64,000 nt of DNA from Dokdonella_A sp014338185 (GCA_030263295.1 SZOS01000006.1:1-64000), one strand, 5' to 3'. Numbered from the stretch's first letter, positions 16,429 to 25,611 are shown. Made by a program: numbers and translations. The notes: generated from the letters alone by a model not told the origin.

Positions 16429-17748
16429 ATGTCGCTGCGCAATCCCAAGGTCGGTTTCGTGAGTCTGGGCTGCCCCAAGGCACTGGTCGATTCCGAGCGC
16501 ATCCTCACCCAGTTGCGGGTCGAGGGCTACGACATCGTGCCCAACCAGCATGCCGCCGACGTGGTGGTGGTCAACACCTGCGGCTTCATCGATGCGGCGG
16601 TGGCCGAGTCGCTCGATGCGATCGGCGAGGCGCTGGAGGAGAACGGCAAGGTGATCGTGACCGGCTGCCTGGGCAAACGCGCCGAACTGATCCGCCAGAC
16701 CCATCCGGAGGTGCTGTCGGTGTCCGGCCCGCAGGACTACGCGAGCGTGATGAACGCGGTGCACGAGGTGCTGCCGCCCAGGCATGATCCGTTCCTCGAC
16801 CTGGTGCCGCCGCAGGGTATCAAGCTCACGCCCAGGCACTATGCGTACCTGAAGATTTCCGAAGGCTGCAACCACCGCTGCACGTTCTGCATCATCCCGA
16901 GCCTGCGCGGCGACCTCGTCTCGCGTCCGGTGGACGAGGTGCTGGTCGAGGCGGAAAAGCTCGTCAAGGGCGGCGTCAAGGAGCTGCTGGTGGTGTCGCA
17001 GGACACCAGTGCCTACGGCGTGGACCTCCGATACGCGGCGCGCGAGTGGCGCGGTCGCAGCCGGGCCACGCGCATGCTCGACCTGTGTGCCGGACTGGCC
17101 GAACTCGGCGCGTGGGTGCGGCTGCACTACGTGTATCCGTACCCGCACGTGGACGAGGTGATCGATCTCATGGTGGCCGGCAAGGTGTTGCCGTACCTGG
17201 ACATCCCGTTCCAGCACGCGAGTCGCCGCATCCTGCGCCTCATGAAGCGTCCCGGTGACGTCGAGCGCGTGCTCGCACGCGTGCAGGCCTGGCGCCGGGC
17301 TTGCCCCGAGCTGGCCATCCGCAGCACCTTCATCGTCGGCTTCCCCGGCGAGACCGAGGCCGAGTTCGAGGAACTGCTCGATTTCCTGCGCGAGGCCCAG
17401 CTCGATCGCGTGGGTGCATTTGCCTATTCGCCGGTGACCGGGGCCAAGGCCAACGCCTTGCCCGACGCGGTGCCCGAGGAGCTCAAGGAGGAGCGGCTGG
17501 AGCGGTTCATGGAAACCCAGGCGGGGATTTCCGCCGCACGCCTGGCCCGCAAGATCGGCACGCGCCAGCGCGTGCTGGTCGACGAGGTGGACGAGTACGG
17601 CGCGGTGGCACGCTCGGCCGCCGACGCACCCGAGATCGACGGCATCGTGCGCATCGACGACGGCCAGCGGCTCAAGCCCGGCCAGTTCGTCGATGTCGAC
17701 ATCGTGCATGCCGACGAGCATGACCTGATCGGCCGCCTCGCCGGCTGA
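16429..17748 (+). CDS. rimO: Ribosomal protein uS12 methylthiotransferase RimO
   Basis: Radical-SAM enzyme that adds a methylthio group to the conserved aspartate of ribosomal protein S12. The 439-residue protein has the N-terminal UPF0004 domain (VGFVSLGCPKALVDSER, VVNTCGFIDAA, VTGCLGKRA) whose three cysteines hold the auxiliary 4Fe-4S cluster. The radical-SAM triad is EGCNHRCTFCIIPSLRG, and a C-terminal TRAM domain (residues about 370-435, GTRQRVLVDEVDEYGAVAR ... GQFVDVDI) follows. An upstream in-frame start at 16312 adds 39 non-conserved residues and was rejected. Length and motifs are normal. Confidence 0.97.
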   Translation: MSLRNPKVGFVSLGCPKALVDSERILTQLRVEGYDIVPNQHAADVVVVNTCGFIDAAVAESLDAIGEALEENGKVIVTGCLGKRAELIRQTHPEVLSVSGPQDYASVMNAVHEVLPPRHDPFLDLVPPQGIKLTPRHYAYLKISEGCNHRCTFCIIPSLRGDLVSRPVDEVLVEAEKLVKGGVKELLVVSQDTSAYGVDLRYAAREWRGRSRATRMLDLCAGLAELGAWVRLHYVYPYPHVDEVIDLMVAGKVLPYLDIPFQHASRRILRLMKRPGDVERVLARVQAWRRACPELAIRSTFIVGFPGETEAEFEELLDFLREAQLDRVGAFAYSPVTGAKANALPDAVPEELKEERLERFMETQAGISAARLARKIGTRQRVLVDEVDEYGAVARSAADAPEIDGIVRIDDGQRLKPGQFVDVDIVHADEHDLIGRLAG

Positions 17749-17902
17749 GCGCCACGCGCGACCGGGTGTTGCTCCGGGAACTTTTGCGCCGCGTTGCGGT
17801 ATCTTTCCGCGCCGGTCGATGCGGCCGGCCCATTGGTGGCAGCCGATCCGTGCGTCCCTGGCGCGTGGCGGGCTGCCTCGTTGACAGGATGCGTGGACCA
17901 CG

Positions 17903-18844
17903 ATGATCGAGACTCGCGAACTCAGCAAGCGTTACGGCCAGTTCACGGCCGTCGATGCGATCAGCTTCAAGGTCGAGCCCGGACAGGTGCTCGGATTCCT
18001 CGGACCCAACGGCGCCGGCAAGTCGACCACGATGAAAATGCTGGCCGGCTTCCTGGCGCCCAGCGCCGGCAGCGCGACGGTGGCCGGTTTCGATGTGCAG
18101 GCGCAGCCGTTGCTGGCCAAACGCGCGCTCGGCTACCTGCCCGAAGGCGCGCCCAGCTACGGCGAGATGACGGTGCGCGAGTTCCTCGACTTCATCGCCA
18201 GCGTGCGCGGTCTCGCGGGCGATGCCGGCGAGCGGCGCATCGACGAGGTGATCGCGCGCCTGCACCTGGAGCGCGTGCTCGAACAGCCCATCGACACGCT
18301 GTCGAAGGGCTTCAAGCGCCGCGTCGGCCTCGCCGGCGCGATCCTGCATGATCCCAAGGTGCTGATCCTGGACGAGCCCACCGACGGACTCGATCCCAAC
18401 CAGAAGCAGGAGGTGCGCAGCCTCATCAACTCGATGGCGCGCGACAAGACCATCATCATCTCCACCCATCTGCTCGAGGAGGTGCATGCGGTGTGCACGC
18501 GCGCGATCATCATCGCGGGCGGGCGCATCCTGGCCGATGCGACGCCGGCCGAGCTCGAATCACGTTCGCGCTACCACCAGGCGGTGTCGTTGACCGCGAC
18601 CAACCTGCAGCAGGCCAAGGATGCGCTGGCCAAGGTTGCCGATATCGCCGCGCTCGAGGTCGATCCGCAAGACAACCGCATCACCGCCTTCCCCAAGCCC
18701 GGACGGCAGATCTTCGTGGCGGTAAGTGACGCGCTCAAGGCCGACCAGGTCGTCGTGCGCGAGCTTGCGCTCGAAGGCGGGCGGCTGGACGAGGTGTTCC
18801 GCAGCATCACCCAGGGCGCCGCGGGCGCGGAGGTGCGCACATGA
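17903..18844 (+). CDS. GldA-type ABC transporter ATP-binding protein
   Basis: ATPase of an ABC transporter, 313 residues. Walker A is GPNGAGKST at 34-42, the signature is LSKGFKRR near 133-140, and Walker B is VLILDEPTDGLD, with the switch His in IIISTHLLEEV. The closest architecture is the GldA family that works with GldF and GldG in Bacteroidetes, but such operons are common in non-gliding proteobacteria. Start ATG 17903 follows a 154-bp gap after rimO. The next gene overlaps by four bases (ATGA at 18841). The exported substrate is unknown. Confidence 0.93.
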   Translation: MIETRELSKRYGQFTAVDAISFKVEPGQVLGFLGPNGAGKSTTMKMLAGFLAPSAGSATVAGFDVQAQPLLAKRALGYLPEGAPSYGEMTVREFLDFIASVRGLAGDAGERRIDEVIARLHLERVLEQPIDTLSKGFKRRVGLAGAILHDPKVLILDEPTDGLDPNQKQEVRSLINSMARDKTIIISTHLLEEVHAVCTRAIIIAGGRILADATPAELESRSRYHQAVSLTATNLQQAKDALAKVADIAALEVDPQDNRITAFPKPGRQIFVAVSDALKADQVVVRELALEGGRLDEVFRSITQGAAGAEVRT

Positions 18845-19575
18845 GCGGCACCACCACGATCTTCAAGCGCGAACTTCGCAGCTATTTCGCCACCCCGGTG
18901 GCGTATGTGTTCATCGTGATCTTCCTGCTGCTGTCGGGGGCGTTCACGTTCTACCTCGGCGGTTTCTACGAACGCGGCCAGGCCGACCTGCAGCCGTTCT
19001 TCACCTTCCATCCGTGGCTGTACCTGTTCCTCGTGCCTGCGGTGTCGATGCGGCTGTGGGCCGAGGAGCGCAAGAGCGGCACGATCGAGTTGCTGCTGAC
19101 TCTGCCGGTGACGATGTGGCAGGCGGTGCTGGGCAAGTTCCTCGCGGCATGGAGCTTCATCGCGCTGGCGCTTGCGCTCACCTTCCCGATCTGGCTCACG
19201 GTCAACTACCTGGGCAATCCGGACAACGGCGTGATCTGCGCGAGCTATCTCGGTTCGCTGCTCATGGCCGGGGCGTTCCTCGCGATCGGTTCGTGCCTGT
19301 CGGCGGCCACGCGCAACCAGGTGGTCGCCTTCATCCTCACCGTGGTGGTGTGCTTCCTGTTGCTGCTGGCGGGTTACCCGATCGTGCTCGGCGCGATCGG
19401 GGCGATTGCGCCACAGGGTGTGGTCGATGCGATCGCGGGGCTGAGTTTCCTGGCCCACTTCGAGTCGATCGGCAAGGGCGTGGTCGACCTGCGCGATCTC
19501 ATCTACTTCGTGCTCATGATCGTGGCCTGGCTGTATGCCACCGCGATCGTGATCGACATGAAGAAGGCAGCCTGA
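18841..19575 (+). CDS. ABC transporter permease, GldF-like
   Basis: Membrane subunit of 244 residues with about six hydrophobic helices, starting MSGTTTIFKRELRSYFATPVAYVFIVIFLLLSG. This opening (an ABC-2 permease elbow helix and first TM helix), the FEERK-like VSMRLWAEERKSGTIELLLTLPVTMWQAVLGKF motif and the overall size match GldF/NosY-type ABC-2 permeases. It overlaps the ATPase gene by 4 bp and is followed after 13 bp by the GldG-like gene behind a strong ribosome site. It presumably pairs with the ATPase as a homodimer. Confidence 0.92.
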   Translation: MSGTTTIFKRELRSYFATPVAYVFIVIFLLLSGAFTFYLGGFYERGQADLQPFFTFHPWLYLFLVPAVSMRLWAEERKSGTIELLLTLPVTMWQAVLGKFLAAWSFIALALALTFPIWLTVNYLGNPDNGVICASYLGSLLMAGAFLAIGSCLSAATRNQVVAFILTVVVCFLLLLAGYPIVLGAIGAIAPQGVVDAIAGLSFLAHFESIGKGVVDLRDLIYFVLMIVAWLYATAIVIDMKKAA

Positions 19576-19588
19576 GGAGGATCCGACG

Positions 19589-21466
19589 ATGGCATTCAAT
19601 CGCAAGACCTTGTCGGGTTCGGCGCTGATCGTGCTCGGCGTGCTGCTGGTGGCGGTGCTGCTGCTGGCCAACGTGCTGCTGCGTGGCGCGCGCCTCGACC
19701 TCACCCAGGGCCACCTGTACACGCTCTCGGACGGCACGCGCAACATCCTCAAGTCGATCGACGAGCCGATCAACCTGTATTTCTTCTATTCCGACCGGGG
19801 TTCGCAAGAGCTTCCGCAAGTGCGCGCCTATGCCACGCGCGTGCGCGAGATGCTGCAGGAGATGGCCGCCCACGCCGGCGGCAAGCTCAAGCTGCACCTG
19901 ATCGACCCGCTGCCGTTCTCGGAAGACGAGGACCGCGCGGCGAGCATGGGTCTGCAGTCGATTCCGGTGTCGGCCGCGGGCGACAAGATCTTCCTCGGCA
20001 TCGCCGGCACCAATTCCACCAACGGCCAGGCTGCGATTCCGTTCCTGCAGCCGGACAAGGAGGCCTTCCTCGAATACGACCTGGCCAAGCTCATCCATGA
20101 GCTGGAGGTCCCCAGGAAACCACTGGTCGGGCTGCTCTCGGGATTGCCGCTCGCGGCCGGCTTCGATCCGGCCACGCGCCAGATGCGTCAGGCCTGGGCC
20201 GTGGACCAGCAGTGGACGCAGCTGTTCGACGTCAAGAACCTCGACGCGGCCACGCTCAAGACGATCGAGCCGGACATGAACGTGCTGATCGTGGTGCAGC
20301 CGCGGCAGTTGCCCGAGGACGCGCAGTTCGCGATCGACCAGTTCGTGCTGCGCGGCGGGCACCTGCTGGTGTTCGTCGACCCGATGGCCGAACTCGACGA
20401 CAGCGGCGCCGATCCCAACAACCCGATGGCGGCGATGATGGCGGACAAGTCCTCCGACCTGCCGCGGTTGTTCAAGGCCTGGGGCATCGAATATGACCCG
20501 CACCAGGTGGTGCTCGACCGTTCGCGCGCACTGGCCGTGAGCGTGGGCGAGGGACAGGCACCGGTGCGTCACCCCGGCATCCTCGGCCTCACCGCGGCCG
20601 ACCTCAATCATGACGACGTGGTGACGGCGAGCCTCAACACGATCAACGTGACCAGTGCGGGTCATTTCGACCTGGCCAAGGACGCGGGCGATGCCAAGCT
20701 CGAGCCGCTGATCCAGACCTCGTCCGACGCCACCAGCGTGGCCTCCGACCGCCTGCGCATGCTCTCCGATCCATCGAGCCTGCTGGCCGACTACAAGCCG
20801 GGCGGCAGCCCCTACCTGATCGCGGCGCGCTTGAGCGGCAAGCTCAAGAGTGCGTTCCCGGAACGCAAGGGCGAGGGTGTGCTGGCGCAGGCCAAGGACC
20901 AGGCCCAGGTGGTGCTGGTGGCCGACACCGACCTGCTCAGCGACCGCATGTGGGTGCAGGTACGCTCGTTCCTCGGCCAGCCGCTCATGAACGCCTTCGC
21001 CAACAACGGTGATTTCGCGGTCAACGTCGTCGACAACCTCGCAGGGTCGAGCGATCTCATCGCGATCCGTGGCCGCGCGACCTCGCAGCGGCCCTTCACC
21101 ACGGTGGACGCGATCAAGCGCAGCGCCGACGACCGCTTCCGGGCCAAGGAGCGTGACCTGCAGCGTGAGCTGGCCGACACCGAGCGCAAGCTCACCGAGC
21201 TGCAGGGCGCCAAGAGCCAGGACCAGGCGCTGGTGCTCTCGCCGGAGCAGAAGTCCGAGCTCGACAACTTCCTCCAGCGCAAGGTCGAGATCCGCAAGGA
21301 ACTGCGCGCGGTGCGGCGCCAGCTCGATGCGCAGATCGAGTCGCTCGGCACGCGCCTCAAGCTCATCAACATCCTGCTCATGCCGCTGCTGGTCACGTTC
21401 GGCGCGCTGGCCTACGCCTGGTGGCGCGCACAGCGCCGGCGTGCCGCACAGGGAGGACGCCCATGA
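19589..21466 (+). CDS. GldG family protein
   Basis: Membrane-anchored protein of 625 residues. An N-terminal TM helix (GSALIVLGVLLVAVLLLANVLL) is followed by a large periplasmic domain of the GldG/IFT52-like type (DLTQGHLYTLSDGTRNILKSIDEPINLYFFYSD, VLIVVQPRQLPEDAQFAIDQFVLRGGHLLVFVDPMAE). A coiled coil follows at about 525-595 (RAKERDLQRELADTERKLTELQG), and a C-terminal TM helix (INILLMPLLVTFGALAYAWW) ends the protein. A strong ribosome site GAGGAGG lies directly before the ATG. This is the accessory subunit that normally accompanies GldA/GldF-like ABC modules. Function in proteobacteria is not established. Confidence 0.9.
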   Translation: MAFNRKTLSGSALIVLGVLLVAVLLLANVLLRGARLDLTQGHLYTLSDGTRNILKSIDEPINLYFFYSDRGSQELPQVRAYATRVREMLQEMAAHAGGKLKLHLIDPLPFSEDEDRAASMGLQSIPVSAAGDKIFLGIAGTNSTNGQAAIPFLQPDKEAFLEYDLAKLIHELEVPRKPLVGLLSGLPLAAGFDPATRQMRQAWAVDQQWTQLFDVKNLDAATLKTIEPDMNVLIVVQPRQLPEDAQFAIDQFVLRGGHLLVFVDPMAELDDSGADPNNPMAAMMADKSSDLPRLFKAWGIEYDPHQVVLDRSRALAVSVGEGQAPVRHPGILGLTAADLNHDDVVTASLNTINVTSAGHFDLAKDAGDAKLEPLIQTSSDATSVASDRLRMLSDPSSLLADYKPGGSPYLIAARLSGKLKSAFPERKGEGVLAQAKDQAQVVLVADTDLLSDRMWVQVRSFLGQPLMNAFANNGDFAVNVVDNLAGSSDLIAIRGRATSQRPFTTVDAIKRSADDRFRAKERDLQRELADTERKLTELQGAKSQDQALVLSPEQKSELDNFLQRKVEIRKELRAVRRQLDAQIESLGTRLKLINILLMPLLVTFGALAYAWWRAQRRRAAQGGRP

Positions 21467-22659
21467 ACAACAAGACCCTGTTCGGACTGGCCATCGCCGC
21501 AGCCGTGGCGATCGTCGCCGCAATGCTGCTCAACCGTCACGATGCACCGCGCAGCGACCTGGCCGCGGACCAGGCTTGGCTTGCGCCTGCGCTGCGCGAC
21601 CACGTCAACGATGTGGACCGGATCGTACTCAAGGGCGCCGGCAACAGCACGCTCGCCACGCTCGCGCGCGGCGACAAGGGCTGGAGCCTGGCGGAGAAGG
21701 GCGGTTATGCGGTCGACACCGGCAAGGTGCGCGAATTGCTGCTCAAGCTGGCCGACGCCCGGCTGGTCGAGGCCAAGACGTCGAACGCGGACAAGTACGC
21801 GGTGCTCGGCGTGCAGGATGTGGACGCGGCCGGCGCCAAGGGCACGCTGCTGGAACTGGGTGGCCTCGCCCAGCCATTTGCGCTGGTCGTGGGTGACAGC
21901 AACCCACGTGGCGGCACCTATGTGCGCCGCGCGGGCGAGTCGCAGAGCTGGCTCACCAGCGCCAGCCTCATGCTCGACAAGGATCCCGTGAAGTGGCTGC
22001 AGCCGGAACTGGCTTCGATTGCGGCCAGCCGCATCGCCCAGGTGGACATCCGCCACGGCGACGGCACCAGGGTGCATATCGCCAAGCAGGCCGAGGGCGA
22101 GTCCGACTTCACGCTGGCCGACGTGCCCAAGGGGCGCGAGGCGGGCGATGCGTTTGCGATCAATTCGATCGCGGGTGTGCTCGATGGCCTGCGCCTGGAG
22201 GATGTGCAACGCGTCGGCGAGGCGCCGGTTGCGGCCAATGCGCTCAAGGCCCGCTTTGAGACCTTCGACGGCATGGTGGTGGTGGTGACCGCGTGGATGC
22301 ACGCGGACAAGCATCTGGCCACGCTGGAGGCGTCGCTCGATTCCGCACGCGCGGACCATGCGGTCGACGCGGCCCAGGCCAAGGCCAAGGCCGACTACGA
22401 CAAGGCCGTGGCCGATGCGGCGGCGGCCCCCAAGCCGCAGGAGCAGGCTGCCAACGACGTGCCGCTCAAGCCGCTCGCCCTGACCGATCCGGCCAAGGAT
22501 CGCGAGCAGCGCCTGACCAAGCTCAAGGCCGAGGTGGACGCGCTCAACACGCGGGTGACCGGTTGGGCCTTCGTGCTGCCCGCCTACAAGTACGCGAGCC
22601 TGGACAAGCCGCTCGCAGACCTGCTCAAGCCGGTCGAGGCCAAGACCGGCAAGCGTTGA
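21463..22659 (+). CDS. DUF4340 domain protein
   Basis: Protein of 398 residues with one N-terminal TM helix (KTLFGLAIAAAVAIVAAMLL) and a periplasmic domain of the DUF4340 family. The typical opening is DVDRIVLKGAGNSTLATLARGDKGWSLAEKGGYAVDTGKVRELLLKLADARLVEAKTSN. The C-terminal third is rich in Ala/Lys and likely helical (AQAKAKADYDKAVADAAAAPKPQEQAA). Start is ATG 21463, overlapping the GldG stop as ATGA. DUF4340 regularly follows GldG-like genes, so it is the fourth subunit of the same envelope complex. Its activity is unknown. Confidence 0.9.
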   Translation: MNNKTLFGLAIAAAVAIVAAMLLNRHDAPRSDLAADQAWLAPALRDHVNDVDRIVLKGAGNSTLATLARGDKGWSLAEKGGYAVDTGKVRELLLKLADARLVEAKTSNADKYAVLGVQDVDAAGAKGTLLELGGLAQPFALVVGDSNPRGGTYVRRAGESQSWLTSASLMLDKDPVKWLQPELASIAASRIAQVDIRHGDGTRVHIAKQAEGESDFTLADVPKGREAGDAFAINSIAGVLDGLRLEDVQRVGEAPVAANALKARFETFDGMVVVVTAWMHADKHLATLEASLDSARADHAVDAAQAKAKADYDKAVADAAAAPKPQEQAANDVPLKPLALTDPAKDREQRLTKLKAEVDALNTRVTGWAFVLPAYKYASLDKPLADLLKPVEAKTGKR

Positions 22660-22848
22660 GGCCTGCGCGGTCCCGGTCCGGGCCCGGTCCTGCCGGGCGG
22701 ACCCGGCCGCGCGTGCGCTGAAGCCGGGCCAGTTGCGGATCGCGCGCGTGACAGGGTTGCACGCGCAGGGCGGGCCGGTCGCGACGCGCCGATGCGGTCA
22801 TCGCGTATGCCTCGTGGGCGCAGATGGGCCCGCGCCGACCTCGCTGGC

Positions 22849-24057
22849 TCAGTCGAGCTGGATGCAATCGAATTCGACGACCGGATCGACGTCGGCGTCG
22901 TAGTCCACGTCCTCGCGCGCAAAGCCGAACAGGCGCAGGAAGTCGCGCTTGTAGTTGGCGTAGTCGCTGAGCTGGAACAGGTTGTCGGTGGTCACCTGCG
23001 GCCACAGCTGCTTGCACGCGTCCTGCACGTCCGCGCGCAGTTCCCAGTCGTCCAGGCGCAGGCGCTGTTCGGCATCGAGCGCGGGCGCTGCCCCGTCGCT
23101 GCGGTACAGGCGCTCGCGCAGCAGGCGGTCGAGCTGGTCGATCGTGCCTTCGTGCAGGCCCTTTTCCTTCATCACCTTGAACACCAGCGAGATGTACAGC
23201 GGCATTGCGGGTATCGCGGCGCTGGCCTGGGTGATGACCGACTTGAGTACGGCCACGTTGGCGTGGCCGCCATGCTGTGCCAGCCGCGCATCGAGCCGGC
23301 GCGCGGTGGCATCCAGGTCGGCCTTGGCACGTCCGAGCGCACCATGCCAGTAGATGGGCCAGGTGATCTCGGTGCCGATGTAGCTGAAGGCGACCGTGCG
23401 CGCATGCGGCGCGAGCACGCCGGCGCGGTCGAGGGCGTCGATCCACAACTCCCAGTCCTGGCCGCCCATGACCGCGACCGTGTCGTCGATCTCCTGGTCG
23501 GTGGCCGGCTCGATGGTGGCTGTCACGATCGTGTCCTTGTTGGTGTCGATCGCGGTCGAGGTGTAGGCGCTGCCGATCGGCTTGAGCGCCGAGCGCCGGA
23601 TCTCGCCGGTGCCGGGCATCTTGCGCACGGGCGCGGCGAGCGAATACACGACCAGATCGACGCAGCCGCCCATCTCGTCGCGGATGAGGTCGATGACCTT
23701 GGCGCGGGCCGCATCCGAGAATGCATCGCCGTTGATCGAGCGGCTGTACCGGCCGGCGGCCTTGGCGGCGCGGTCGAACGCGGCCGAGTTGTACCAACCG
23801 GCGCTGCCGGGCTTGGACTCGGTGCCGGGCTTCTCGAAGAACACCCCGAGCGTGTTGGCGCCGAAGCCGAACGCGGCGCTGATGCGTGCGGCCAGGCCGT
23901 AACCGGTCGAGGCGCCGATCACGAGCACGTTCTTCGGGCCGTCGCCGCGCACGCCACGCGCCTGGGTCGCGGCGATCTGGTCGCGCACGTTGAGCTCGCA
24001 GCCACGCGGGTGCGTGGTGATGCAGATGAAACCGCGGACTTTGGGTTGGATGATCAA
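22849..24057 (-). CDS. fabV: Trans-2-enoyl-ACP/CoA reductase FabV
   Basis: NADH-dependent enoyl reductase that completes the fatty-acid elongation cycle and is insensitive to triclosan. The 402-residue protein begins IIQPKVRGFICITTHPRGCELNV, as in other FabV enzymes, and this fixes a TTG start at 24057. The nucleotide site is VIGASTGYGLAARI. The active-site YX8K motif is YWHGALGRAK, inside TWPIYWHGALGRAK. The C-terminus LSDYANYKRDFLRLFGF is family-typical. Between it and the DUF4340 gene (22660-22848) I see only a GC-rich stretch with hairpin potential but no T-run, so no firm terminator. Confidence 0.96.
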   Translation of the reverse strand: MIIQPKVRGFICITTHPRGCELNVRDQIAATQARGVRGDGPKNVLVIGASTGYGLAARISAAFGFGANTLGVFFEKPGTESKPGSAGWYNSAAFDRAAKAAGRYSRSINGDAFSDAARAKVIDLIRDEMGGCVDLVVYSLAAPVRKMPGTGEIRRSALKPIGSAYTSTAIDTNKDTIVTATIEPATDQEIDDTVAVMGGQDWELWIDALDRAGVLAPHARTVAFSYIGTEITWPIYWHGALGRAKADLDATARRLDARLAQHGGHANVAVLKSVITQASAAIPAMPLYISLVFKVMKEKGLHEGTIDQLDRLLRERLYRSDGAAPALDAEQRLRLDDWELRADVQDACKQLWPQVTTDNLFQLSDYANYKRDFLRLFGFAREDVDYDADVDPVVEFDCIQLD

Positions 24058-24109
24058 CGTCGGCTACCGGCAGCGGGCGGGCCGCCGATTCTAGCAGGCA
24101 CGCCGTCGC

Positions 24110-24319
24110 TCACGTCGCGCCCGGATGGCGCTCGCGCCAGCGTGCAAGGCGCTGTTCGTAGTCGGCCAGCTGTTCGGCGTAGACATCCTGCACACAAGGA
24201 TCGCAGCCACTGTCGCAGCAGTCGCCCGGCAGTGGCCGCTCGGGTGGCTGCGGCCGTGGGTCGTGCGAGGGGTCGTCGATCACGACATGAAGTATGCGAC
24301 GTGCTGCGCGCAGCAACAT
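24110..24319 (-). CDS. Oxidoreductase-like Cys-rich mini-protein
   Basis: Small protein of 69 residues, given here from ATG 24319. A GTG at 24283 is an alternative start that would leave 57 residues. Its core is PRPQPPERPLPGDCCDSGCDPCVQDVY followed by a helix (AEQLADYEQRLARWRER), which matches the oxidoreductase-like N-terminal domain (Pfam Oxidored-like, PF09791). In that family, a proline-rich stretch precedes a four-cysteine knuckle (Cys34, 35, 39, 42 here). The family name is historical and no enzyme activity is proven for such short versions. It lies 52 bp upstream of the fabV start on the same strand. Confidence 0.7.
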   Translation of the reverse strand: MLLRAARRILHVVIDDPSHDPRPQPPERPLPGDCCDSGCDPCVQDVYAEQLADYEQRLARWRERHPGAT

Positions 24320-24475
24320 GAACACAGTGGAAAGCCGGCGCCCGGGTCGGGCTGGTGGCGAGCGCGCCATGATTGCGTTTGTGCGCAGGCGGCGCCACAT
24401 TGGCTGGCGTTGGGATGCATCGACCGCGCATGTGGCGCGCGATGCGTGCGATCCGGCGGCGGAGGTCCGCAAGCC

Positions 24476-25111
24476 ATGTCATCCACCCAGGCGGTCAAGC
24501 CGGTCGTGCCGCGCGAGCGACTCGACACGCTGCTGCGCCAGATCCGCGCCTGTACCGTGTGCGCACGCCACCTGCCGCTGGGGCCGGCGCCCTTGCTCCA
24601 GGTCGGTGCCGGCGCGCGACTGCTCATCGTGAGCCAGGCACCCAGTGCCAAGGCACACCTGGCCGGCATCCCCTGGCATGACGCAAGTGGGCGACGCCTG
24701 CGCGAATGGCTCGGCATCGATGAGACGCTGTTCCACGATCCCGCACGCGTGGCGATCGTGCCGATGGGGTTTTGCTATCCCGGACGCGGGCCGCACGGCG
24801 ACCTGCCGCCGCGACCGGAGTGTGCACCGCTGTGGCACGAGCGCGTGATGGCCCATCTCACCCAGGTGCGCCTGACCCTGCTGATCGGCGCATGGGCGCA
24901 ACGCCATTTCCTCGGCAGCGGGGCCCGCCTCGGTGTGACCGAAACGGTGGCCGCGTTCATGCAGGGGCCGTCGCCGTGGCTGGCATTGCCGCATCCCTCG
25001 CCGCGCAACACCGCGTGGTTCCAGCGCCACCCTTGGTTCGAGCGCGACTTGTTGCCGCTGTTGCGCAGACGCGTGGCAGAGGTGCTCGAACTTCCCGATA
25101 CAGGAGCATGA
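24476..25111 (+). CDS. Uracil-DNA glycosylase family protein
   Basis: Protein of 211 residues of the uracil-DNA glycosylase-like superfamily. Supporting motifs are an N-terminal cysteine pair (ACTVCARHLPLG), the motif-1 region LLIVSQAPSAKAHLAGIPWHDASGRRLREWLGI, a central FCYPGRGPHGDLPPRPECAPLWHE, and motif-2 LPHPSPRNTAWFQRHPWF, where HPSPRN is the DNA-binding loop. The N-terminal cysteines could ligand a metal or a 4Fe-4S cluster as in family 4/5 enzymes, but only two are visible there. The catalytic Asp of classical Ung is not recognisable, so activity is inferred. Start ATG 24476. The DUF488 gene follows after 3 bp. Confidence 0.85.
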   Translation: MSSTQAVKPVVPRERLDTLLRQIRACTVCARHLPLGPAPLLQVGAGARLLIVSQAPSAKAHLAGIPWHDASGRRLREWLGIDETLFHDPARVAIVPMGFCYPGRGPHGDLPPRPECAPLWHERVMAHLTQVRLTLLIGAWAQRHFLGSGARLGVTETVAAFMQGPSPWLALPHPSPRNTAWFQRHPWFERDLLPLLRRRVAEVLELPDTGA

Positions 25112-25114
25112 ATC

Positions 25115-25492
25115 ATGACTACAGCCAAGCCGACCCGGCGCGATATCGTGTTGCAGCGCGCCTATGAGGATCCGGGCGCACGCGACGGTTATCGCGTACT
25201 GGTCGACCACTTCTGGCCACGTGGTCGCAGCAAGGAGGTGCTGCGCCTGGACGAATGGGCCAAGGACATCGCCCCCAGCGCCGAGCTCATCCACTGGTAC
25301 GGCCATGTGCCCGAGCGCTGGCCCGAGTTCCAGCGCCGCTATCTGGCCGAACTGGCCACCGCGCCACATCAGCAGCGGCTGCGCGAGCTGCTCGCGGCAG
25401 CCGGCAGGCGGCGCATCACGCTCGTCTATGGGGCGCGCACGCCCACGCAGAATCAGGCCGTGGTGGTGCGCGAGGCCTTGCTCGCGTTGTAG
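25115..25492 (+). CDS. DUF488 family protein (YeaO-like)
   Basis: Soluble protein of 125 residues. The DUF488 signature is clear: LQRAYEDPGARDGYRVLVDHFWPRGRSKE near the N-terminus, WAKDIAPSAELIHWYGH in the middle and ITLVYGARTPTQNQAVVVREAL at the end. Function is unknown; conserved Arg, His and Trp residues in the family suggest an enzyme. It follows the uracil-DNA-glycosylase-like gene with a 3-bp gap and is certainly co-transcribed with it. Confidence 0.92.
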   Translation: MTTAKPTRRDIVLQRAYEDPGARDGYRVLVDHFWPRGRSKEVLRLDEWAKDIAPSAELIHWYGHVPERWPEFQRRYLAELATAPHQQRLRELLAAAGRRRITLVYGARTPTQNQAVVVREALLAL

Positions 25493-25611
25493 CGGGCGTG
25501 CCCATCCTGCCGCATTCGGCGCGTGCGATGCGGGATTGGGCCGCAGTCCGCGCGCGCCTGCGTGCGGATGCTAGAGTCGGGCGTCACCAGCGCTTGATGA
25601 GGATCGACCCG

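Noticed and set aside
17903..22659. Gliding motility operon
   Set aside because: Only GldA/F/G-type ABC genes are present; no GldJ, GldK-N or Spr genes. Such modules are common in non-gliding bacteria.
22660..22848. Terminator after the DUF4340 gene
   Set aside because: GC-rich inverted segments occur but no T-run and no single clear stem, so a Rho-independent terminator is not supported.
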